A stretch of 64,000 nucleotides of DNA from Pseudacidovorax intermedius (GTDB lineage Bacteria; Pseudomonadota; Gammaproteobacteria; Burkholderiales; Burkholderiaceae_C). Within the stretch, counting starts at the first letter, position 1, and every line of letters begins with the position of its first letter. The notes beneath the pieces were generated by a model. That model saw only the letters and a list, made by a program, of their open reading frames with translations. It was not told the origin of the DNA and did not search any database. The position numbers were made by a program, and so were the translations under genes. This document shows positions 1 to 8,371 of this stretch, piece by piece. The stretch covers positions 62,001 through 126,000 of the forward strand of contig NZ_QQAV01000013.1 in NCBI RefSeq assembly GCF_003350475.1, written 5' to 3'.

Positions 1-742
1 CCGACTGCGCGACCGCCCGTCCCACGCCCTCGTACACCGGCCCGCGGAAGAGCTTGGCTGTGAAGACCTGGTGCGCCAACGCGGCAGGCACGCCGTGCGC
101 GCGCACCAGCGACATCGCCTCGGTCAGGGCGGCCACGGCACTGGCAATCAAGCCATTGCCCGCGAGCTTGACTGCACAGGCGGCGGCCGGGCCCGGCACC
201 TCGAAGACACGCGGCGCGAACGCCGCCAGCGCCTGGCGCACGGCCGCCAAGCGTTGGGCCGGCAGTGCGGGTGGCACGCCGACGACGGCCGTCAGATCGC
301 CGGCCCATGCCTCATCGGGACGGCCGAACACCGGGCAGGCGACGAAGTACTGGCCGGCCGCGTGGTGCCGCTCCGCCAGCGCCTCGGCGCACGCGCTGCC
401 GATGGTGCCGAGGCACACATGGACGCTGCCAGCCGGCAGGTGCGGGACGATGCCGGTCGCCATCCGGCCGTCGCCCTCCTCCTCACCCGCATCGCCGAAG
501 CAGACGGCACCCAGCGCGTCGCCATCGGTCACCGCGCTGAACCACAGGGCCGGCCCCGCTGGCCCGAGCGCCCCGCACAGCGCCTGCGCCGTCGCGCAGG
601 GCTCAGCCCCCTCGTCGCTGGCCAAGCCGGTGCGCGCCGGATCGATGTCCCAGGCCAGCGGTGCAAAGCCGTTGCGCGCCAGGCAGGCCGCCACCGCCAG
701 GCCCATGCGGCCGAGCCCGACCACCGCCACCCGGCCGCTCAC
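1..742 (-). CDS. 3-hydroxyisobutyrate dehydrogenase-like NAD(P)-binding protein (C-terminal end beyond window)
   Basis: The reading frame runs off the left edge, so the C-terminus is missing. It opens with a GTG at 742 that overlaps the TGA of the upstream flavoprotein gene (GTGA, 4 bases), which implies translational coupling. The N-terminus carries a Rossmann motif G-L-G-R-M-G at residues 9-14. Further on, a Lys followed by Asn four residues later (VKLAGN) matches the catalytic K-x3-N of the 3-hydroxyisobutyrate / tartronate-semialdehyde reductase superfamily. These enzymes oxidise or reduce a beta-hydroxyacid with NAD(P). A paralogue lies at 11225-12145 on the other arm of this divergent cluster. 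The substrate is unknown. Confidence 0.75.
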   Translation of the reverse strand, partial: MSGRVAVVGLGRMGLAVAACLARNGFAPLAWDIDPARTGLASDEGAEPCATAQALCGALGPAGPALWFSAVTDGDALGAVCFGDAGEEEGDGRMATGIVPHLPAGSVHVCLGTIGSACAEALAERHHAAGQYFVACPVFGRPDEAWAGDLTAVVGVPPALPAQRLAAVRQALAAFAPRVFEVPGPAAACAVKLAGNGLIASAVAALTEAMSLVRAHGVPAALAHQVFTAKLFRGPVYEGVGRAVAQS

Positions 743-2211
743 AGGGCCTCCGGCACTTCCACGCCCGACAGGCGCGGCGACACCAGCTCCGCCTCGCGGT
801 AGCCGTGCAGCGTGGGCAGCAGCGCGTCCTGCTGCTCGCGCATCAGCGCCCGCGTGATGCCGCCCACCAGACGCGGCACCGCGTACTTGTGGCCGCTGGA
901 GGACGTGGTGTGCGGCCCCATGCTCACCGTCGACGAGAAGTTGAAGGCATGCACGCGGCGCACCCACGCATCGCGAGCCGGGTCGAGCGGCTGGTATTCG
1001 AACCCGGTGCCCAGGTACGGGTACTCGCCCATGGCGTCGCTGCGCTCTGCCTCCGGCGGCATGTAGCGATGGCGCCAGCGCTGCACGCTGCCGCCGAGCG
1101 TGCGCAGTTCGTCGCGCGCGTCGTAGTCGACCACCGAGCCGGTGGCGCACAGCAGGTGGTCGAAGACGAAGTCAGCGTGGGGCGTGCGCACATGGATCTC
1201 GTCGCCCACCTGCCGCACGCGCGTCCACGGGGAGCCAGCATGCATGCGGAAGTTGCTGAAGGAATGCGCCAGGTCGAAACCATTCTGGGTGGGCGGCTGG
1301 TCGTGCACCTCGAAGAAGCGGTTGACCTGCCAGCGCGTGGCGTCGTCTAGCTCCGCGAAGTGCCGCAGAAAGCCCGAAAACTCGACGATGCGGTGCGGGT
1401 TGACCGTGGGCAGCTTCTCGCGCCGGAAGCACAGGTCGACCGACGCCGCGCCATGGGCCAGCAGCACGCAGGCGTTGTCGAAGGCCGATGCGCCGTGCCC
1501 CAGCACACCGACGCGCCGACCATTGAGCGCGGCGAAGTCGACCGGCCCGTTCGAATGGCTCACCTGGTGCGGCGCCACGGCGTCGGCGATGTGTGCGGGA
1601 ATGCGCCAGGCGCCCGCGCCGTCGTAACCCGTGGCCAGCACCACATGGCGGGCCAGCAGGGCTTCTTGCGGTGCATCTGCCGCGGCCGTCGAACGGATGC
1701 GCACCCGCAGCAGATCGCCCTCGGGCTCCAGCCCGACGCAGGCCGTGTCGTTGCGCACCGGCACACCGGTCATGCGCCGGAACCAGCGCAGGAACGCCAT
1801 CCACCGTGGCCGCTCGATGCGGTCGATGGCCGCCCAGGCGGCTTCGCCATAGCAGGCCCGGTAGAAGGCCGGCGCGGACAGGCTGGGCACGCCCGATTCG
1901 ATGCCGATGGTGCGCTTGGGCGTTCGCAGGTGCGACATGCGTGCAAAGTCTTCCCACACGCCCTCCTGCCCGGCGGGCCGGGCGTCGATCACCTGCACAT
2001 CGGCCACGCCCTCCCGCCGGAGCGCGAACGCAGCGGCCAGGCCCGCCTGGCCGCCCCCGACGACCAGCACGTCGTGCACATGTGCACCGGACGGGTGCGC
2101 GACAGGCCGCACCCAGTCGCGCCCCGGATAGGCCAGCAGGTCGAGTTCGGCCTGCACCTGGCGCTCCAGTTGGGCCAGGGTCGGGGCCTGCGGCTCAGCG
2201 TCGGTCGTCAT
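739..2211 (-). CDS. FAD/NAD(P)-dependent flavoprotein (monooxygenase-like), copy 1
   Basis: 490 aa. The ATG at 2211 is chosen because AAGGAG lies about 7 bases upstream; the frame stays open further upstream without a better site. A dinucleotide-binding motif G-G-G-Q-A-G at residues 52-57 is followed in mid-protein by a second one (G-H-G-A-S-A), the usual FAD-then-NADPH layout of flavin monooxygenase-like proteins. The protein is clearly paralogous to the product at 13009-14493: both begin with a LxYLAYP/LLAYPG-type segment ahead of the FAD motif. It is the penultimate gene of the minus-strand operon. The likely role is oxygenation or oxidation of the substrate imported by the adjacent ABC transporter. 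The substrate is not evident. Confidence 0.75.
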   Translation of the reverse strand: MTTDAEPQAPTLAQLERQVQAELDLLAYPGRDWVRPVAHPSGAHVHDVLVVGGGQAGLAAAFALRREGVADVQVIDARPAGQEGVWEDFARMSHLRTPKRTIGIESGVPSLSAPAFYRACYGEAAWAAIDRIERPRWMAFLRWFRRMTGVPVRNDTACVGLEPEGDLLRVRIRSTAAADAPQEALLARHVVLATGYDGAGAWRIPAHIADAVAPHQVSHSNGPVDFAALNGRRVGVLGHGASAFDNACVLLAHGAASVDLCFRREKLPTVNPHRIVEFSGFLRHFAELDDATRWQVNRFFEVHDQPPTQNGFDLAHSFSNFRMHAGSPWTRVRQVGDEIHVRTPHADFVFDHLLCATGSVVDYDARDELRTLGGSVQRWRHRYMPPEAERSDAMGEYPYLGTGFEYQPLDPARDAWVRRVHAFNFSSTVSMGPHTTSSSGHKYAVPRLVGGITRALMREQQDALLPTLHGYREAELVSPRLSGVEVPEAL

Positions 2212-2245
2212 GGTCGGCTCCTTGGGATTGAAGTGCTGCCGGGCC

Positions 2246-3028
2246 TCAGCCGTGCTGCGAGGCCTGCAGGAACTCGCGTGTGCGCGCGCTCTGCGGCGCG
2301 GTGAACATCGCCTCCGGCGTGCCAACCTCCACGATGCGGCCCTGCTCCATGAAGACGACGCGGTCGGCCACCTCGCGCGCGAAGCCGAGTTCGTGCGTCA
2401 CCACCAGCATCGTCATGCCCTCCTCGGCCAGCGCGCGCATCACGCGCAGCACCTCGCCCTTAAGTTCCGGGTCGAGCGAGGACGTGACCTCGTCGAAGAG
2501 CATCAGCTTGGGCCGCATGGCCAGAGCCCGGGCAATGGCGATGCGCTGCTGCTGCCCGCCCGACAGCGAGCGCGGATAGCTGTCGGCCTTGCTCGCCAGG
2601 CCGACCTTGTCGAGCAGCACCATCGCCTCGGCGCGCGCCACCGCGGGCGCAATGCCCTTGACGTGGATGGGTGCCTCGGTCACGTTCTGCAGCACCGTGA
2701 GATGCGGGAACAGGTTGAACTGCTGGAACACCATGCCGAGCTCGCGCCGCAGCAGGTTCAGCGCTTGTTCCGGCACGCGCTGGCGTATGGCGCCGCCGGC
2801 CGGCCCGTAGCCCACCGGGCGGCCATCGAACACCACCTCGCCGGCGTGGAAGGGTTCGAGAAAGTTCACGCAGGCCAGCAGGCTGCTCTTGCCCGAGCCC
2901 GAGGGGCCGATGACGACGACGACCTCGCCAGCCTGCACCGCGAGGTCGATGCCGTGCAGCACCTCGACCTCGCCATAGCGCTTGTGGAGGTTGGTGATGC
3001 GCAGGATGGGCGTGTTGGGCAATGTCAT
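2246..3028 (-). CDS. Polar amino acid-type ABC transporter, ATP-binding protein
   Basis: 260 aa, the usual length of GlnQ/HisP-type ATPases. Walker A is GPSGSGKSS at residues 41-49, followed by the signature LSGGQQQR and Walker [13 protein letters not shown]. It sits 9 bases downstream of the permease gene and forms a complete importer with the permease (3038-3691) and binding protein (4942-5700). The amidase gene is wedged between binding protein and permease, which ties transport to amide hydrolysis. By family, the substrate is a small polar, probably amino-acid-like or amide-containing molecule. The exact ligand cannot be read from sequence. Confidence 0.9.
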   Translation of the reverse strand: MTLPNTPILRITNLHKRYGEVEVLHGIDLAVQAGEVVVVIGPSGSGKSSLLACVNFLEPFHAGEVVFDGRPVGYGPAGGAIRQRVPEQALNLLRRELGMVFQQFNLFPHLTVLQNVTEAPIHVKGIAPAVARAEAMVLLDKVGLASKADSYPRSLSGGQQQRIAIARALAMRPKLMLFDEVTSSLDPELKGEVLRVMRALAEEGMTMLVVTHELGFAREVADRVVFMEQGRIVEVGTPEAMFTAPQSARTREFLQASQHG

Positions 3029-3037
3029 GGCGTCAGG

Positions 3038-3691
3038 TCACGTCACGCGGTAGCGCTTTTCGAGCCAGGCGTTGATGGCGATGAGCGGCAGCGTCAGCAG
3101 CAGGTAGCCCAGGGCCACGCCGGCGAAGGGGCTGAAGGTGTTGGCCTTCCAGCTCATGAAGTCCATGCCGGCGCGCAGCAGGTCGGAGATGGCGACGGTC
3201 GACACCAGCGAGGTGTTCTTGATGAGGCTGATCAGCTCATTGGTCACCGGCGGCAGCACGCGGCGCGCGGCCTGCGGCAGCACGATGCGGCGCATCGCCA
3301 GCGGGTAGGACATGCCGAGTGCGCGCGCCGCGCGCATCTGGCCGCCGTCGATCGACTCGATGCCGCCGCGCAGGATCTCGCTCATGTAGGCGCCGTTGGT
3401 GATGCCCAGGGCGAGCACGCCCACCGTGGTCGCATCGAGCAGCAGCCCGGCCGACGGCAGGCCGTAGTACAGGAAGAGCAGCGTGACCAGCACCGGCGTG
3501 GCGCGCATCAGCGTGACGTAGACCAGCGCCGGCAGCCGCAGCACACGCCGCGGCGACACGCGGGCCAGGCCGCCCAGGGTGCCGAGCACCAGCCCGACCA
3601 GCGCCGACAGCGCCGCGATCTGTGCGGTGACCACCATGCCCTTGAGCAGCGACGGAATCGCCGCCAGGAAGACGTCGAAGGAGAAATCCAT
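3038..3691 (-). CDS. Polar amino acid-type ABC transporter, permease
   Basis: 217 aa inner-membrane permease of the HisM/GlnP type with several hydrophobic segments. It contains the EAA-like loop with GALxMSYPLAMRRIVLPQA-type residues that couples to the ATPase. Only one permease gene is present, so the transporter probably works as a permease homodimer, as in GlnP-like systems. It lies 12 bases downstream of the amidase gene and 9 bases upstream of the ATPase gene in one transcription unit. Confidence 0.9.
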   Translation of the reverse strand: MDFSFDVFLAAIPSLLKGMVVTAQIAALSALVGLVLGTLGGLARVSPRRVLRLPALVYVTLMRATPVLVTLLFLYYGLPSAGLLLDATTVGVLALGITNGAYMSEILRGGIESIDGGQMRAARALGMSYPLAMRRIVLPQAARRVLPPVTNELISLIKNTSLVSTVAISDLLRAGMDFMSWKANTFSPFAGVALGYLLLTLPLIAINAWLEKRYRVT

Positions 3692-3703
3692 CCGCCCGGC
3701 CCG

Positions 3704-4945
3704 TCAGTGCGCGGCGCTTGCCAGGCCGAGCCGCTCCGACAGCAACCGCGCGCGCTGCAGAACGCCTTCGTCGTCGCCGCGCGCACCGATCACCGACAGG
3801 CCGACCGGCGCGCCCTCGCTGCGCATCCACGGCATGCTGAGCTGCGGCAGGCCGGCCAGGCCGGCGGGTGCGAGCATGCGGAAGGCGCGCGCGCGGATGT
3901 CGTTGACCGCGTCGAAGGACGCATCGAGGCTCGGCGCCGGCGTCGGCACCGTGGGCCAGACGATCACCGCGCCACCGGCCAGCACGCGCGCCATCGTGGC
4001 ATTGGCATCGACCCGCAGCCGCTGCATCTGGGCCACTTCGTCAAAGCGCACGCGCGCCGCGGCGTCGAAGCGCTGCGTCACGTCTTCGCCCATGTGCGGC
4101 TGTCGGCTGCGCACCCAGTCGCCCAGCTGCAGCCAGATCTCGCTCGCCTGCAGCACGCGGAAGGCGTTGGCCCAGTCGGCCAGTGGCAGCGTGCCCTCGG
4201 GCAGCATGGTGACGGGCGCCAGTTCACGCAACTGCGCAATGAGCGCCTCGTAGGCGGTACGCACCGGTGCGTCGAGCAATGGCATCACGTCGGCCGCGAC
4301 CACCAGGGGGCCGATGGCTCGCGCTTCCACGACGCGACTGCGCGCCAACTGCTCGAACACCCGGGCCATCGCATCGGCGTTGGTGGCGAACCAGCCCACG
4401 GTGTCGAAGCTGTGGGCCAGCGTGAAGCAGCCCTGGGCCGCGATGCGGCCGTGCGTGGGGCGCATGCCCCACACGCCGCAGTAGCTGGCAGGCAACCGCG
4501 TGGAGCCGCCGCAGTCGGTGCCCAGCGCGATGTCGGCATGACCAGCCGCAACGGCCACCACGGAGCCCGATGAGGAGCCGCCCGACAGCCGGTCCGGCAC
4601 CGCCGGGTTGGTCGGCTTGCCGTAGTGCGCGTTGTTGCCGGCCAGGCTGTAGGTCAGTTCGTCGGTGACGGTCTTGCCGACCCACTGCGCACCGGCATCG
4701 AGCAGAACGCGCACGGCCGGTGCCGATGACTTGGCCTCGGCCTGCTCGGCGAACCAGTCCGGCTGCCCCGCGCCCACACGCAGGCCTTCGACCTCGAACA
4801 CGTCCTTGACCGCGAGCCGCAGCCCGGCGAGCGGGCCGGCCTCGCCATGGACCTGCCTCAGCCGCAGGGCGCAGGCCTCATCGCTGCCATCGGAGACGAA
4901 GGCGCCGTGGCGTCCTGAAAGGGTCTGGAGCACGGCCGCGCTCAT
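3704..4945 (-). CDS. Amidase-signature family amidase
   Basis: 413 aa. The amidase-signature catalytic triad is visible: Lys47 in LAVKDVF, Ser124 in the GGSSSG loop (122-127), and the nucleophile Ser148 in GTDCGGSTR. Members hydrolyse a carboxamide to acid plus ammonia in the cytoplasm. The ATG at 4945 overlaps the TGA of the binding-protein gene (ATGA). The frame is open well beyond this point but reads through the binding-protein gene in another frame, so the overlapping ATG is the sensible start. Its position inside the ABC transporter operon suggests that the imported compound, or an early intermediate, is an amide or ureide. Confidence 0.88.
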   Translation of the reverse strand: MSAAVLQTLSGRHGAFVSDGSDEACALRLRQVHGEAGPLAGLRLAVKDVFEVEGLRVGAGQPDWFAEQAEAKSSAPAVRVLLDAGAQWVGKTVTDELTYSLAGNNAHYGKPTNPAVPDRLSGGSSSGSVVAVAAGHADIALGTDCGGSTRLPASYCGVWGMRPTHGRIAAQGCFTLAHSFDTVGWFATNADAMARVFEQLARSRVVEARAIGPLVVAADVMPLLDAPVRTAYEALIAQLRELAPVTMLPEGTLPLADWANAFRVLQASEIWLQLGDWVRSRQPHMGEDVTQRFDAAARVRFDEVAQMQRLRVDANATMARVLAGGAVIVWPTVPTPAPSLDASFDAVNDIRARAFRMLAPAGLAGLPQLSMPWMRSEGAPVGLSVIGARGDDEGVLQRARLLSERLGLASAAH

Positions 4946-5700
4946 TGGAACCACTTCGCGTCGAGCTTGTCGAGGAAGCCCTCGCGCTTGAGGTCGGCCA
5001 GGACGGCGTTCACCGCCTCCAGCAGACGCGTGTCGTCCATTCGGGTGTTGATGCCGACATCGCGCTTGTCCCAGGTCTCCGACACGGCCAGCTTGCTGGG
5101 GCGGCGCGCGGCGTTGTAGCGCACGGTGGGCAGCGTGTTGACCACGACGTCGGCCCGGCCGGCCTCCACATCCGCGAAGGCCAGCAGGAAGTCGTTGTAG
5201 GTCTTGACCTCCTTGGCGATGCCGAGGTCGCGCACGAAACGTTCGCCCGCGCTGCCTATCTGCACCGCCACCACCTTGCCCGCGATGTCGTTGGCCTTGA
5301 CGATGTTCGCGGCCGGCTTGGCCCCGCCCGCGATGCCGGAGTTGTAGTACGGCGTGGAGAAGGTGATGCGCTGCGCGCGTTCGGCGGTCCAGGTCATGGC
5401 GGTGACGAGCAGATCGACCCGCTTGGAGTTCAGCGCCGGGATGAGGCCGCTGAAGTCGATCTTCTCCCACTTGGGCTGCACGCCCAGGCGACGCGCCACC
5501 TCGTTGCCCAGGTCGATGTCGAAGCCGACCATGGTGCCGTTCTCGACATAGCCGAAGGGCGGATAGGCCCCGCCGTTGGCCATGACGAGCACGCCGTCCT
5601 TCTTGATCTTGTCCAGCGTGTCGGCCTGCACCGCCGTGGCCGCGCCGGCAATCAGCGCGGCGGCGAGGCAGGCGGAACGGAGAAGTTGTCTGCGATACAT
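4942..5700 (-). CDS. Polar amino acid-type ABC transporter, periplasmic substrate-binding protein
   Basis: 252 aa with a Sec signal peptide: Arg-rich start, then a hydrophobic stretch ending near ATAVQA (residues 21-26). The mature part begins DTLDKIKKDGVL and contains GFDIDLGNEVARRLG, the ligand-pocket segment of family 3 solute-binding proteins. The start at 5700 has AAGGA upstream. It is the first transporter gene of the minus-strand operon and captures the substrate in the periplasm for the permease and ATPase further downstream. Confidence 0.9.
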   Translation of the reverse strand: MYRRQLLRSACLAAALIAGAATAVQADTLDKIKKDGVLVMANGGAYPPFGYVENGTMVGFDIDLGNEVARRLGVQPKWEKIDFSGLIPALNSKRVDLLVTAMTWTAERAQRITFSTPYYNSGIAGGAKPAANIVKANDIAGKVVAVQIGSAGERFVRDLGIAKEVKTYNDFLLAFADVEAGRADVVVNTLPTVRYNAARRPSKLAVSETWDKRDVGINTRMDDTRLLEAVNAVLADLKREGFLDKLDAKWFQ

Positions 5701-5714
5701 GGATCGTCCTTCGG

Positions 5715-7211
5715 TTATCGGGAGAGGGGAAATGGGGAACGCTCGGCCGCGGCCAGGGCCAGCACGCGGCGCACCGCGTCGACCACGGGCCCGCCCGCGC
5801 TGCGACGGGCGAAGATGTCGTGGCGAAAGCGCTCGGCCGCCTCGGCGATCTCGTCGCGCAGGGCGCATTCGTCGACGCCAGTGGCACGCCCGTTGGCGAA
5901 GACCACGCGGCCGTCGACCACCACGGTGTGGACGGCGCTGCTCGTCGCCGCAAAGCACAGCTGGCGGCGCGGGTCGTGCAGCGGCACGAAGGCCAGGTCG
6001 CGCGCGTCGAGCAAGGTGAAGTCGGCGACCCGGCCCACGGCGATCTCGCCGGAGACGGCCGCGGTGCCCATGGTGGCGGCGCCATCGGCCGTGGCCATGC
6101 GCACGAGCCGGGCGGCGTCGGGCGCGGGGTGCGCGGCACTGGCGTCGAGCTTGTGGATGAGCGAGGCCATGCGCAGGCTGTCGAGGTAGTCGACGCTGTC
6201 GCCGGTCGCGGCGCCGTCGGTGCCGATGGCGACCTCCACGCCCGTGGCCAGCAGCCGACCGACCGGGCACCGCCCGCTGGCCAGCTTGAAGTTCGACAAC
6301 GGGTTGTGCACCACGCGCGCGCCTCGCCGGGCGATGCGTTCGATGTCGGCATCGGTCAGCCACACGGCATGGTTCATCGCCAGTTGCGGGCCGAGCAGCC
6401 CGGCCTCGTCGAGCACCTCGATGAAGCTGCGGCCGTACTGCTGTTGCGCGGTGACGGCCTGGGTGCGGGATTCGAGCACGTGCATGTGCACCGGCACCGC
6501 GTGTGCCGCGGCGGTGTCGGCCACGCGGCGCAACAACGCGGGCGTGCAGCGCTGCGGGCCGCGCGGCCCCAGCGACAGGCCGAGCCGCGAATGGCCACGC
6601 GCCGCCAGTGCATGGCGGGCGCGATGGAAGACGTCGAATTGCGCGTCCAGCGCGCGCGGCGGCTTGGCGTCCAGGCGTGCGCTCAGGTCAGGGCCGAACA
6701 CCGCGCGCGCAAACGGGAGCCCGTCGAGGTAAGCCCGGTCGGACAGCGTGACCGCCACCCGGGCGCGAAGGCCTGCGTCGTCGTAGGCATCGAGCACGGC
6801 CTGCAGCGCCGCTTCATCGCCACCGGGATTGAGGAAGTCGTCGTGCAGCGCGGCCACGCCCGAGCGCAGCGAACGCAGGGCCAGCATCATGGCCCGCAGG
6901 TAATGCCAGCGCACGGGAATGACGTCGCCGCCCAGCGGCGGATAGGCCAGCGCCAGCCAGACTTCGAGCGGCTCGCCATCGCAGCTGCCCTGTTCGAACA
7001 TCTCGTTCGAATGCGCATGCGCATTGACGAAGCCCGGGAAGGCGATGAGCCCGCTGCCGTCCAGGTCCGCAGGGCCGAACGGCCCCACGATGCTGCCGGC
7101 CGGGCCGATCGAGCGGATCAGGCCACCGTCGATGCCGATGTCCACGCGCGGCGCATCGGCCGGCGCGTCGCCGAGCCGGAGGTTGCGAAGGCTGCGCAGC
7201 GCCCGCGTCAT
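5715..7211 (-). CDS. Metal-dependent amidohydrolase (cytosine deaminase / SsnA / AtzB-like)
   Basis: 498 aa. The metal-binding H-x-H of the amidohydrolase superfamily is present in VNAHAHSNEMF. A further His occurs in PVHMHVLES and in MNHAVWL, and the late Asp in AIGTDGAATGDS. This ligand set is typical of the deaminase branch, which removes amino groups from purine, pyrimidine or triazine rings or cleaves related C-N bonds. The ATG at 7211 overlaps the TGA of the alpha/beta hydrolase gene by four bases, and the next gene follows after 14 bases. With the Rieske, RutB-like and AtzD-like proteins of the opposite arm, it fits a nitrogen-heterocycle pathway. The exact substrate is unknown. Confidence 0.82.
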   Translation of the reverse strand: MTRALRSLRNLRLGDAPADAPRVDIGIDGGLIRSIGPAGSIVGPFGPADLDGSGLIAFPGFVNAHAHSNEMFEQGSCDGEPLEVWLALAYPPLGGDVIPVRWHYLRAMMLALRSLRSGVAALHDDFLNPGGDEAALQAVLDAYDDAGLRARVAVTLSDRAYLDGLPFARAVFGPDLSARLDAKPPRALDAQFDVFHRARHALAARGHSRLGLSLGPRGPQRCTPALLRRVADTAAAHAVPVHMHVLESRTQAVTAQQQYGRSFIEVLDEAGLLGPQLAMNHAVWLTDADIERIARRGARVVHNPLSNFKLASGRCPVGRLLATGVEVAIGTDGAATGDSVDYLDSLRMASLIHKLDASAAHPAPDAARLVRMATADGAATMGTAAVSGEIAVGRVADFTLLDARDLAFVPLHDPRRQLCFAATSSAVHTVVVDGRVVFANGRATGVDECALRDEIAEAAERFRHDIFARRSAGGPVVDAVRRVLALAAAERSPFPLSR

Positions 7212-8140
7212 GCGGCGCTTTGCGCGGGTGCGATGCCCCGTGCCACAAAGGCACGCATCTGCGAATCGGGGGCGTTGAACTCCAGCGCCGCGTCGAAATG
7301 CGCGCGGCCCTCGATGCGCAGCAGACGGCTGTCGACGTCCAGGCTCTGCAGTCGCCAATCCAGCGCCTGCGCCTGCCGCAAGAACTCCGGCGACTCTTCA
7401 TCACCGACGGCAACCAGCACGGGTGGCAGCGTCGGCCGTTGCGCTGCCTTGGCCAAGGCTTCGAGTGTCAGCAGGGGGCTGCAGGCGATGGCCTCCTCCG
7501 GCGTGAAGCCGAGGGTGTCTTGGGGAATGCTTCGCGCCAGCGGCCGCAGGTCGTACATGCCACCGAGCAGCAGCACCGCACGCATGCAGCCCACCCACGG
7601 CTGCCCGCTCATCGCCGCCGACAGCGCGAGGTGCGCGCCCGACGAATGGCCCGCCAACGAGAGTGCGGCCGGATCGATGCCCAGGGCCTGCGCTTGCGCG
7701 ACGACCGCGGCAATGCCCGCTTCCACCTGCGCCACGATGGCCGGCAGACGGGCCTGGCCGAGCGCGGCGAAGTTGATGCCGACCCAGGCCATGCCCTGCC
7801 GCACGCAGGCATCGGCCCAGAAGGCCGTCTCGCGGCTGGTGTTCAGCCGCCAGCGACCGCCGTGCACGAAGACCATCGCCGGCACTGGCCCCCGCGCGCT
7901 GGGCGGCAGGAAGACGTCGACCCAGCCCTCGTCGCCGGCACTGAATCGATGCGTGGCATGCCCGATGCGGTGCGCAAAGGCGGCGGCCGACAGCGCGCGC
8001 AGGGCGGCCAGGTCGTTGGCATTGCGGGCCGCGCTGTTGTTGTCGTACTGCGCCGCCAGGGCCGCATCGCTCAGGGAAGGCGGCTCGATGAAAGGGTTGG
8101 GCGCGAAGGCATGCATGGGCGCTGCGGCCGCAAATTCCAT
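7208..8140 (-). CDS. Alpha/beta hydrolase, arylformamidase/esterase-like
   Basis: 310 aa. It has the oxyanion-hole motif HGGRW, the nucleophile elbow GHSSGAH and late Asp and His residues (VGDEES, GRAHFDA), as in kynurenine-formamidase-like and HSL-type hydrolases. The ATG at 8140 (MEFAAAAP) is preferred because AAAGG lies about 11 bases upstream; an internal ATG at 8116 has no ribosome-binding site. It is the first gene of the minus-strand arm and starts at the shared divergent promoter region. It probably cleaves an N-formyl, ester or similar bond in the pathway. Esterase versus amidase activity cannot be decided here. Confidence 0.8.
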   Translation of the reverse strand: MEFAAAAPMHAFAPNPFIEPPSLSDAALAAQYDNNSAARNANDLAALRALSAAAFAHRIGHATHRFSAGDEGWVDVFLPPSARGPVPAMVFVHGGRWRLNTSRETAFWADACVRQGMAWVGINFAALGQARLPAIVAQVEAGIAAVVAQAQALGIDPAALSLAGHSSGAHLALSAAMSGQPWVGCMRAVLLLGGMYDLRPLARSIPQDTLGFTPEEAIACSPLLTLEALAKAAQRPTLPPVLVAVGDEESPEFLRQAQALDWRLQSLDVDSRLLRIEGRAHFDAALEFNAPDSQMRAFVARGIAPAQSAA

Positions 8141-8371
8141 GCCCCGAGGCCCTTTGGCCGAGCCGCAGGGCCGTGCTGGGCGACAGCCATCCGATCTTCC
8201 TGTGAAGCTTCCCTGCGAAAAAGTCTGGGCATAGCCGACACCTATGGCTGACCTGCGCCCCGGCCGAAGGCTCCCAATTGCACCCTGCGGATGGCATGCG
8301 CTTTGCTGCGCGCCAAAGCGGCGCAAAGAGGCCGCCATAGGCCCTCTCAATGTTCTGCAGGATGGATTCCC
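8141..8371. promoter_or_regulatory. Divergent promoter region of the two catabolic arms
   Basis: 231 bases separate the divergent alpha/beta hydrolase (minus) and Rieske oxygenase (plus) genes, so promoters for both arms must lie here. There is no clear consensus -35/-10 pair. The most notable element is a CATAG-N7-CTATG dyad at 8230-8246. A weaker ATAG-N7-CAAT match lies at 8337-8351, just upstream of the Rieske start. Confidence 0.6.
8230..8246. promoter_or_regulatory. Candidate LysR-type operator (CATAG-N7-CTATG)
   Basis: Perfect 5-base inverted arms separated by 7 bases, containing the T-N11-A core (ATAG-N7-CTAT) typical of LysR-family sites. It lies in the middle of the divergent promoter region, where the LysR protein encoded at 12117-13019 would be expected to act. 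This is inferred from pattern and position only. Confidence 0.5.

Noticed and set aside
54-857. Long open frames on the plus strand over 1-8200 and similar opposite-strand frames elsewhere
   Set aside because: They are by-products of high GC on the opposite strand: Arg/Ala/Gly/Pro/His-rich translations with no domain motifs and no ribosome sites, all covered by genes with clear family signatures.
2210-4573. 787-codon plus-strand frame opposite the ABC transporter genes
   Set aside because: Low-complexity His/Gln/Arg/Ala-rich translation. The opposite strand holds ATPase, permease and amidase with intact motifs.
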